A stretch of 64,000 bases of DNA, from assembly GCA_035606355.1 (NCBI GenBank), contig DATNFO010000047.1:21377-85376 (forward strand), given 5' to 3'. This stretch comes from Sulfopaludibacter sp035606355. Its GTDB lineage: Bacteria > Acidobacteriota > Terriglobia > Bryobacterales > Bryobacteraceae. The notes beneath the pieces are model-generated. The model was not told the DNA's origin and did no database searches. It saw only the letters and a list, made by a program, of their open reading frames with translations. Shown in pieces: positions 58,109-64,000 of the stretch (positions are counted from its first letter, which is position 1; each line of letters begins with the position of its first letter). Made by a program: the position numbers and the translations under genes.

Positions 58109-58762
58109 ATGGAGAGTGTTGTGCTTCCCCGCGATGATGGCGTGTGGCTCGCCGGCGGGCGCCTGCCGGTTTCCGAAAATCCCGCACTCGGCAAGTTGCT
58201 GGCGGCCGTGGAACGGGTACGGTCCATTCGCGCGGAGATCGCAAGCGCGGCCAAGGTTGCGACCATGCCGCCGGTCGAGATTGTCCCCTATATCTGGACT
58301 CATGAGCGCTCGCTGATTTGCGGACGCGTGACCACCTTGCACCGGGGAAACGGCGCCTATTTCGGAGTACAGCTTCCCGCGCCGACTGCTCTCTGCACGG
58401 ATCGTGCGGCAGTGCGCGCCCTCCTGGTCCACGAATTCGCGCATTGGTTTTATATCGCGGCTCGAGTGGTGAACGGCGCCGACGTGGGAGAGCATTCCGG
58501 CGGCACTCTGGACCTGCGAACCGAGCGGCTTACCGAATCGGATACGCAGATCAATGCTCAGGAGTGGTTCGGCGAAGAGGACGCGCGCACTTTCATTCAG
58601 CACGGCGATGCGATCACTGCCACGATATCGAAACAGGCGATCGGGCTGGAAGGCCAGTTCTTTGTCGTAAGCCCCCGCCTGGGTGATGCGGCCGGCGGCA
58701 TAGCGATCAGCGATGACGTGAAGGACCACATCCGCCGCCTGCGCCTGCAACGGCCGGGTTAG
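58109..58762 (+). CDS. Protein with HExxH motif, possible small metallopeptidase
   Basis: This 217-residue protein has no family that I can name. It contains LLVHEFAHWFYIA at about residues 108-120, which fits the zinc-binding HExxH pattern (HEFAH), preceded by TDRAAVRALLVHE. A later acidic segment (DTQINAQEWFGEEDARTF) may supply a third ligand in a gluzincin- or SprT-like arrangement, but this is uncertain. There is no signal peptide. ATG 58109 is used; ATG 58105 is in another frame. It is convergent with the small gene at 58770. Function would be inferred only as metal-dependent hydrolysis. Confidence 0.65.
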   Translation: MESVVLPRDDGVWLAGGRLPVSENPALGKLLAAVERVRSIRAEIASAAKVATMPPVEIVPYIWTHERSLICGRVTTLHRGNGAYFGVQLPAPTALCTDRAAVRALLVHEFAHWFYIAARVVNGADVGEHSGGTLDLRTERLTESDTQINAQEWFGEEDARTFIQHGDAITATISKQAIGLEGQFFVVSPRLGDAAGGIAISDDVKDHIRRLRLQRPG

Positions 58763-58769
58763 GAAGACA

Positions 58770-59060
58770 TTACCAGCGGTCGAGTTCCGCGTCGTAAATC
58801 CGAACTCCGCGGGCGCTTATTTCGGCGAGAAGACCTGCCACGGCGGGAATCATCTCGCGCGCGCCTCCTACCACAATCGCCCACGCCAGATTCTCCCTGA
58901 ATGCACGGGTCACGATTTGCCACGCTTCGAGCTCCGGCGATGGCCTCGCGCCGATGTGGATCATGGACCAGCGGCGAACCAGCGCGAGCGCGGTCTGGCG
59001 GTCGGGCAAAGGGCCACTCACGATGAAATGGTTGTCGCAATGGACGAGGATCCCGGTCAC
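58770..59060 (-). CDS. Small cytoplasmic protein of unknown function
   Basis: This 96-residue protein has an alpha/beta pattern: TGILVHCDNHFIVSG, then ALALVRRWSMIHIG, AWQIVTRAFRENLAWAIVVGG and EISARGVRIYDAELDRW. The N-terminal strand plus NHFIVSGPLP resembles a small dimeric barrel. No family is recognised. It starts at GTG 59060; no in-frame ATG is available upstream before a stop. It lies between the HExxH gene and the two-gene unit starting at 59143. Confidence 0.6.
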   Translation of the reverse strand: MTGILVHCDNHFIVSGPLPDRQTALALVRRWSMIHIGARPSPELEAWQIVTRAFRENLAWAIVVGGAREMIPAVAGLLAEISARGVRIYDAELDRW

Positions 59061-59142
59061 GCCGCCATCTTAGCAGCAGCTACGGGCGGCGTGTCCCTTC
59101 GTGAGTGTCAACTCCCCGAGCTTATAATGGCTTCAAACGCTT

Positions 59143-59604
59143 ATGCCGACTCCCTACGAGAGTGCTCGCTTGAATCTGCAACTGTTCGATCTGCGGCGCG
59201 AGCCGGTCTTGCGGGAAGCGCGAGCATGGTTCGTCCTGGAGTTCAATCCTGAGACCTTCGCGGAATGTATTGCCATGGCCACCGGGGAGCGCCATTCTTC
59301 ATTCCGGATGGTACTCGGCTATTGGGATATGGCGGCTTCGATGGTGACCACCGGGGCCATCGACAGCGATTCGTTCCGGGCCGCGCACGGCGAAATCTTC
59401 GCGACATTCAGCAAGGTTGAGCCCTTTCTCGCTGAACTGCGGGCCGCGAGCGGTGAGCCTGAGCTCTGTAAGCACATGGAGGCTGTTGTCATGGCGACTC
59501 CGGATGCTCAAGGGATTCTAGAGCGCCGGCGTGCAGCCATTCGCAATGCCGTGAAGAGGCGCAAAGAGGCCGAAGCGCTCGTGACGCGATGGGGAGGCGT
59601 GTGA
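59143..59604 (+). CDS. Helical protein of unknown function, first gene of a two-gene unit
   Basis: This 153-residue protein is mostly helical (FDLRREPVLREARAWFVLEFN, SSFRMVLGYWDMAASMVTTG, ILERRRAAIRNAVKRRKEAEAL) and has no signal or membrane segment. Parts recall small DUF4760-like proteins, but I cannot assign a family with confidence. Its stop overlaps the GTG of the next gene by four bases (GTGA), so the two are made together. A TATAAT at 59123-59128 lies 15 bases before the ATG and may be its -10, giving a very short leader. It has no clear partner outside the pair. Confidence 0.65.
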   Translation: MPTPYESARLNLQLFDLRREPVLREARAWFVLEFNPETFAECIAMATGERHSSFRMVLGYWDMAASMVTTGAIDSDSFRAAHGEIFATFSKVEPFLAELRAASGEPELCKHMEAVVMATPDAQGILERRRAAIRNAVKRRKEAEALVTRWGGV

Positions 59605-60191
59605 GCGCTCACCCGCAGACGCGTAGCGGCGGAATGATTGGGGTATCGGATCACGGCGGTTGGGCCGTGCTGGTGACGGTAGCCGCCGGCGGGAAACTCC
59701 TCGACCGCCGGCGCGTCGAACTCGTGGACGAGGACCTGCCGAAGATTCCGCATCATAGTGAGGGCCAGACTCTGCCGGTCGAGGAAGCAGTAGGTTTAGT
59801 TGACGTTGTGCGGTTGTCGGCCGAGCGGCACGCGAAGCTCGCGCTTGACGCCGTGGCGGCGGCAGTGCCCGACGGGATCGCCGGAGTGGCGCTGCGCGAG
59901 TGCCCGTCGTGGCTTCCTTCCACGATTGCCGAGCGACTGTCCGATTACCGGTCGCGGAACGTTGCCGATTGGGTGATGTACCGGAGAGCGCTTGCGGGTG
60001 CGGCGGAGGCGCGTGGCTGGGCGGTGGATTGGTACGACTCCAGGAAAGTGGTTGCCGCGGCCGGCAACGCGCTTGGGATGGCCAGCTTCGATGCGCACTT
60101 TTCGAATCTGCGGAAGAGCTTTGGCCCTCCGTGGGGTAACGATCACAAGCTCGCGATGGCCGCGGCGATAGTTGCGGCGAGGGGCCGCTAA
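59601..60191 (+). CDS. Protein of unknown function, possible RNase H/RuvC-like fold
   Basis: This 196-residue protein starts at GTG 59601, supported by GGGGAGG at 59591-59597 and a 4-bp overlap with the preceding gene. The N-terminal strand pair (GMIGVSDHGGWAVLVTVAAGGKLLDRRRVELV) with an early Asp, the middle VALRECP with a Glu, and the C-terminal NDHKLAMAAAIVAA (Asp followed by a helix) follow the order of acidic residues in RuvC-like RNase H folds. This is inference only; no motif is exact. Nothing nearby suggests a phage or mobile element. A strong terminator lies just beyond. Confidence 0.55.
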   Translation: MSAHPQTRSGGMIGVSDHGGWAVLVTVAAGGKLLDRRRVELVDEDLPKIPHHSEGQTLPVEEAVGLVDVVRLSAERHAKLALDAVAAAVPDGIAGVALRECPSWLPSTIAERLSDYRSRNVADWVMYRRALAGAAEARGWAVDWYDSRKVVAAAGNALGMASFDAHFSNLRKSFGPPWGNDHKLAMAAAIVAARGR

Positions 60192-60194
60192 GCA

Positions 60195-60230
60195 GAAAAA
60201 AAGGCCGCCGGTGGGGGGAAACCGGCGGCC
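60195..60230 (-). terminator. Rho-independent terminator of the second Oar-type receptor
   Basis: GGCCGCCGGT (60203-60212) pairs with ACCGGCGGCC (60221-60230) around an eight-base loop. An A run at 60196-60202 on the plus strand becomes a U run after the stem on the minus strand. It ends the 3.4-kb receptor transcript and may also stop the convergent unit. Confidence 0.85.
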
Positions 60231-60267
60231 TCTTAGTTCAGTCGTGTTTGCGCACGGCCGGACTGCC

Positions 60268-63200
60268 TTAGAAATACAACTTCAGCGCCATTTGGATGAT
60301 TCTCGGCGAACCGAAGGCGATGACTTGCCCGAAGGTCCCACTGGTAACGTTGGTGACGGGGTTGTTCCAGTTGCCGTGATTCATGATGTTGAAGAAGTCG
60401 CTGCGGAATTCCAGCTTCCAACGCTCATTCATCTGGAAATAGCGGCTGATCGCCATGTTCCAGGTGATGGCTCCGGGGCCGTACAGGGAGTTGCGGCCCA
60501 GGTCGCCGAACTGGCCGCTCGAAACAGTGCAAGCCGCATTCGAGCCGGCGCATTGGAACGCCGCGGGGTTCAAATAACCCAGCGGGCTCTTGTTTGCGAA
60601 GTAGACGTTAGCCGGATCGATGACGTTCGGACGATCCTGCCCCTGACCGCTCAAGGAAATGTCCTTGCCGCCATCAGTGACCTGGATCGGCGAACCGGTG
60701 TACAGGCTCACGATCGGAGAAAGCTGCCATCCCACGGTGACGGCATGCACGAAATGCTGGCCGATTCCGGGGCTTGTGACCACTATCGAGGTGTTGAAGA
60801 TGTGGCGGTGGTCGTAACCGCAGTTGCCCTTTTCACCCTGGGCGCGGTTGAGCGGATTCTGGTAGAGTACCCCCGCCAATTCGCCGGCGAAGTCCCACGT
60901 GCTGCTGCAGTGGCTCCACGTGTAGTTGCTGAGCAGCGTGAGGCTGCGGCCGATGCTGCCGCGCAACGAAACCAGCAAGCCGTTGTAGTTGCTGATCGCG
61001 CCGTCATCGGTCTGCTGGATGTTGGCGTAGTATTGCCCGAGCGCGGGATTGACCAGGGACGTCAGGCGGCGCGCGTTCGTGTTGCTGGTGGTAGCGCCCG
61101 CCGTGGGGATCGCGTAGTTGACATCCGTGGAGCCCCAGATGTGGCGGCCCACGTTCCCGAGATAGTTCGCGGTGGCAAGCCAGCTCTTAGACACCTGACG
61201 CTGGTAACTGAGATTCCAGCTCATCATGTAAGTCGGCGTGACGTTCCCCGGAATACTGATGTAAGTGCCCTGCGTGGGGAACACGGCCGCGCCCGGGAAC
61301 GGATCGCCGGTCTTACCGTTCAGCACATAAGTGGCGAACGGATTGGAGAACTGGCCGCTGGTCAAAGTCAGAGACGACACGTAGGGCGGGTTCGTCGTCC
61401 AGCGCTCCGGATAGAAGAGTTCGGGCGAGTCATGCATCATGGTGAACGCGCCGCGTAGGGTCTGCTGAGCGTCGCCCTTGGGATCCCACACAAAACCGAA
61501 GCGGGGCGAGAAGAGCGCCCAATGGGACGCGGTCAGCGACTTGCCGTACTTGTCTTCCTTGTCGCCGTAGAAGATCAGTCCGGCCGGAGCACCGGGATAC
61601 ACGGAGCTGTGCCAACCCTGAAGGAACAGCGGCCAACTGAACTGGTTGCCGCGGCCGTACTTATCGTAAGCGGGCACTGACGGCTCCCAGCGGATACCGA
61701 AATTCAAAGCCAGATGTTGGGTGACGTGGAACGCATCCTGCGCGTACAGCGCTAAGACGTTCTGGCGGAGGTAGTCCGAAATCACGTTGCCGTCGGTCAG
61801 ATTGCTGAAGCGACCCACCAGCAGGTCGGCGAGTCCGTCACCGGTGGTGGTGCCGTTGAACGTGAACTGCCCGTTGGCCTGCTGATTGTTGAACGAGTTG
61901 AACTGGTCTTTGCGGCCGTCAACGCCAAAGGCGAACTGGTGTCGGCCCTTGATCCATGTGAAGTCATCGGCCACCTGGTAAGTGTTGATGTCGAAGTTGC
62001 CGGGAGCACAGGTGCCGCAACCGACGTTGAAACCGCCGCCCGAATAACCGCTGACAGTAAGCTGCGTATAGTTCGGGATGGCGATATACATATTCACGCC
62101 AAGATCGGCGGGGCTGAATAAGTTGGCGGCGTCGCCTCGATCGTCGCGGCGGCGATCGAAAGTAGCGTGGAAGGAGTTCACCAGCGTCGGGCTGATGGTG
62201 TAAGTGTGACCGATCGTCATTGTCTGCGACCGTTCGTGGTTGCCCGCCGTGCCGGTGGTGAGGGCGTTCTTGCCGTCAAAGAGGCTGAGCGCCGTGTAAT
62301 CGTAGATGTAATATCGGCCGAAGAAGAACTGTTTGGGGCTGATGTTGTAATCGACGCGTCCGATCCACTGGTCATCCGGATTGTTCGTCAGATAGCCGAA
62401 GAGGATTTTGCCGCAGGGGTCGGTGGAGACTGGAATGTAACTGTTCGCGAGCTTCGCCCCGGCTGTGTCGAAGGTATTGACCGGGATCAAGTTGTTGGGG
62501 TACGGGGTGCCGGTGGGGTCCTTCAATTGGCGGAAACTGGTGAGACAGCCACCGTTAGCCTTGGCGCCATCCAGCACGCTGAAATCGCCTTTCAGAGCGG
62601 CGGCAGTGGGAACATAGGCCGTGTTACTGGCCGGGTCGCTGCGCTGGCGCGTACCCTGATAGCCGCCGAAGAAGAACAGCTTGTCCTTGATGATACGGCC
62701 GCCCATCGTGCCGCCGAACTGGCTGCGCTTCAGTGTGTCACGGGCAAGCGTGCCTTCCGTGCGGGCGTTCAGATCGCCATTGCGAAGGAACTCGAATAAG
62801 TCGCCATGGAAAGCATTAGACCCGGACTTGGTCACGATGTTGACCACGCCGGACGGATGCAAGCCGTATTGGGCGGAAAGACCGTTGGTCTGAACGCTGA
62901 ATTCCTGAACGGCATCCGGGAACGGGACTGGCAGGGGCACATTGCTGAAAGCGTCGTTGTTGTCACCGCCATCGAGCAGGAAGTTAAGACCGTTGGCGGC
63001 GCCTCCGGCGACCGAGTACTGGTTGGATCCGTTTGAACCCTGCATGTTCTTGGAGCCGGTGAGGTCGCCCCCGTTCAACGTCATGCCATTCTGCATGTTA
63101 TTGGAAGCGGTGGCGCCGATTATGGCTACGAGATCGGCGGTATTGCGGCCGTTCAGCGGCAGGTCGTCGATACGCTGGGCATCAATGACCTGGGCGATGG

Positions 63201-63630
63201 AATTGTCTTTCGTCTCGACCATGGCCGCGTTGGCCACGATTTGAATGCTCTCAGTGACCGCGCCGATCGACATGGTGACCGGGATTTCGATGTTATGCGC
63301 GACTTCGAGTTCAATGCCGGTTTGGATAAAACTCTTGAAACCCTGCGCCGTCACTTCCAGGCGATAAGGACCGATCGGAAGGTTCGGCAGCGAATAGCGG
63401 CCGGTGGCGTCGGTGACAGTCGAATGGACGGCATCGCGAGCCGTTTCGATCATTTTGACTTGCGCGCCCGCGATGGATTGGCCGCTCGGATCAATAACAT
63501 GGCCGTCTACTTCGGCGACTGCGATGTTCTGCGAATAAGCCGTAAAGGAGATGCCGAAAAGGAACCCAAGAGCGAGCGTACAGTGCGCCGCCCCACGGGC
63601 CAGACGGCCCGTTAACATTGGTAACGACAT
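60268..63630 (-). CDS. Oar-type TonB-dependent outer-membrane receptor
   Basis: This 1120-residue receptor has a signal peptide (about 1-34), a carboxypeptidase-regulatory domain at about 37-125 (VAEVDGHVIDPSGQSIAGAQV, GPYRLEVTAQGFKSF), a plug at about 130-250 (IQIVANAAMVETKDNSIAQV, IDDLPLNGRNTADLVAIIG, NGLNFLLDGGDNNDAFSN, VQEFSVQTNGLSAQYGLHPSG), and a large barrel ending QMALKLYF with the aromatic terminus recognised by the BAM complex. It is of the same type as the receptor at 14696-18562 but clearly divergent. The ligand is unknown. ATG 63630 has GGGAG upstream. Its promoter carries a perfect palindrome just upstream of the -35, consistent with control by a sugar-responsive LacI-type regulator. 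Confidence 0.93.
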   Translation of the reverse strand: MSLPMLTGRLARGAAHCTLALGFLFGISFTAYSQNIAVAEVDGHVIDPSGQSIAGAQVKMIETARDAVHSTVTDATGRYSLPNLPIGPYRLEVTAQGFKSFIQTGIELEVAHNIEIPVTMSIGAVTESIQIVANAAMVETKDNSIAQVIDAQRIDDLPLNGRNTADLVAIIGATASNNMQNGMTLNGGDLTGSKNMQGSNGSNQYSVAGGAANGLNFLLDGGDNNDAFSNVPLPVPFPDAVQEFSVQTNGLSAQYGLHPSGVVNIVTKSGSNAFHGDLFEFLRNGDLNARTEGTLARDTLKRSQFGGTMGGRIIKDKLFFFGGYQGTRQRSDPASNTAYVPTAAALKGDFSVLDGAKANGGCLTSFRQLKDPTGTPYPNNLIPVNTFDTAGAKLANSYIPVSTDPCGKILFGYLTNNPDDQWIGRVDYNISPKQFFFGRYYIYDYTALSLFDGKNALTTGTAGNHERSQTMTIGHTYTISPTLVNSFHATFDRRRDDRGDAANLFSPADLGVNMYIAIPNYTQLTVSGYSGGGFNVGCGTCAPGNFDINTYQVADDFTWIKGRHQFAFGVDGRKDQFNSFNNQQANGQFTFNGTTTGDGLADLLVGRFSNLTDGNVISDYLRQNVLALYAQDAFHVTQHLALNFGIRWEPSVPAYDKYGRGNQFSWPLFLQGWHSSVYPGAPAGLIFYGDKEDKYGKSLTASHWALFSPRFGFVWDPKGDAQQTLRGAFTMMHDSPELFYPERWTTNPPYVSSLTLTSGQFSNPFATYVLNGKTGDPFPGAAVFPTQGTYISIPGNVTPTYMMSWNLSYQRQVSKSWLATANYLGNVGRHIWGSTDVNYAIPTAGATTSNTNARRLTSLVNPALGQYYANIQQTDDGAISNYNGLLVSLRGSIGRSLTLLSNYTWSHCSSTWDFAGELAGVLYQNPLNRAQGEKGNCGYDHRHIFNTSIVVTSPGIGQHFVHAVTVGWQLSPIVSLYTGSPIQVTDGGKDISLSGQGQDRPNVIDPANVYFANKSPLGYLNPAAFQCAGSNAACTVSSGQFGDLGRNSLYGPGAITWNMAISRYFQMNERWKLEFRSDFFNIMNHGNWNNPVTNVTSGTFGQVIAFGSPRIIQMALKLYF

Positions 63631-63702
63631 AATTTTCTCCCACTCGGTGACGATTACTTAGTTCACCCTTTGTTTTGTTTCGAACTACCCCGCTGACGCT
63701 GG

Positions 63703-63731
63703 ATTATAACGGTAGCGTCAAAAAATCTGAA
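63703..63731 (-). promoter_or_regulatory. Sigma70 promoter of the second Oar-type receptor
   Basis: On the minus strand a perfect TATAAT (63708-63703) has TTCAGA (63731-63726) 17 bases upstream, four of six to consensus. The start codon is at 63630, giving a leader of about 65 bases. Confidence 0.6.
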
Positions 63732-63740
63732 GCAAGTTTT

Positions 63741-63759
63741 GCTAAACGAATCGTTTAGC
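63741..63759. promoter_or_regulatory. Palindromic operator candidate (LacI-like)
   Basis: GCTAAACGA-A-TCGTTTAGC is a perfect 9+1+9 palindrome lying ten bases upstream of the receptor's -35. AAACG/CGTTT half-sites are typical of LacI-family operators. No regulator gene is present in the window. Confidence 0.6.
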
Positions 63760-63883
63760 GGATTTGAATGATTGTACTACGAGAGGCGTGTTCCGGCGTT
63801 TCCGCTGCGACCAGGGATGCGTTTCGCTCCTCCGATGCAGCCAACTTCGCCTTTCGATACACCTTTTACCGCTCCGTTGAAAG

Positions 63884-64000
63884 TCACAATGGGAGTGCTG
63901 CGTCCGTAGCGGGTTTGATATTGACGGTGTAACCGAGAATTCGCAGTTCCCGGGCGATTTTCTGAGCACGGCGTTTGGCTGCTTGCGGAGTTGTGGGTTT
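63884..64000 (-). CDS. C-terminal end of an open frame cut by the right edge
   Basis: The last 38 residues of a minus-strand frame enter from the right edge (QAAKRRAQKIARELRILGYT, then NIKPATDAALPL and a TGA at 63884). The segment is basic and ends with a pattern like the C-termini of some transposases, but it is too short to identify. It lies 125 bases upstream of the receptor operator. Confidence 0.4.
   Translation of the reverse strand, partial: KPTTPQAAKRRAQKIARELRILGYTVNIKPATDAALPL

Noticed and set aside
63742..63969. 75-codon minus-strand frame near the right edge
   Set aside because: Composition is random-like and it overlaps the palindromic operator and another frame that enters from the edge.

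Overview
The window reads as chromosomal DNA of an Acidobacteriota bacterium, most like the Bryobacterales/Solibacter group. This rests on gene content, not on a database search. There are two very large Oar-type TonB-dependent receptors with an N-terminal carboxypeptidase-regulatory domain. There is an orphan MacB-like permease of the kind expanded in acidobacteria, and a secreted VWFA-type acidobacterial protein. A beta-propeller sensor kinase, many short-signal-peptide secreted proteins (often ending ...AQ) and uniformly high GC with frequent GTG/TTG starts also fit. No rRNA, tRNA, CRISPR array, prophage or complete insertion sequence was found. The genes are mostly short convergent or divergent units of one to four, typical of a core chromosome.

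Layout. 1-2.8 kb: a coupled sensor kinase (cut by the left edge) and OmpR-type regulator, then a secreted di-haem oxidoreductase. 2.8-8.8 kb: secreted amidohydrolase, lysA coupled to a CBM9-like protein, an exported methyltransferase coupled to a secreted protein, and a sulfite-oxidase-fold enzyme. 8.8-14.6 kb: a small protein behind a terminator-bearing leader, a Zn-ribbon/parvulin pair, DUF1697, a hexose-phosphate mutarotase, and a three-gene cassette (short Cys-containing peptide, DUF692 multinuclear iron oxidase, partner protein) that looks like a RiPP-type pathway. 14.7-24.2 kb: an Oar-type receptor, ClpS, a 1004-residue hybrid propeller sensor kinase, DUF169, a CheY-like receiver and a quinone/enone reductase. 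24.4-31.8 kb: a radical SAM enzyme, a nucleotide-sugar epimerase coupled to a sugar isomerase, a frameshifted surface protein, and an M16 protease pair with one active and one inactive subunit. 31.8-41.2 kb: aminotransferase, glycosyltransferase, malate dehydrogenase, a large secreted alpha/beta hydrolase, an ECF sigma/anti-sigma/Spy-like envelope-stress operon, and a Gfo/Idh/MocA dehydrogenase. 41.2-49.9 kb: rhomboid protease, VWFA protein, receiver, GH3 glycosidase, prepilin peptidase coupled to a KduD-like dehydrogenase, outer-membrane protein, an rRNA methyltransferase coupled to HtpX. 50-53.3 kb: ClpB and Hsp20. 53.4-64 kb: permease, an EfpL-like elongation factor, RRM protein, IF-1, several small unknown genes, a second Oar-type receptor with a palindromic operator, and a truncated frame at the right edge.

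Protein quality control is over-represented: ClpS, ClpB, Hsp20, HtpX, parvulin, rhomboid, the M16 pair and the sigma/anti-sigma/Spy unit. The most novel-looking element is the DUF692 cassette at 12196-13962. Its 84-residue first product carries a single CPAC motif and has no signal peptide, unlike the secreted bufferin-type precursors. Weaker leads are the leader and terminator before the gene at 8798-9082, the paired unknown genes at 59143-60191 (the second with a possible RNase H-like fold), and the EfpL-like factor next to RRM and IF-1 genes.
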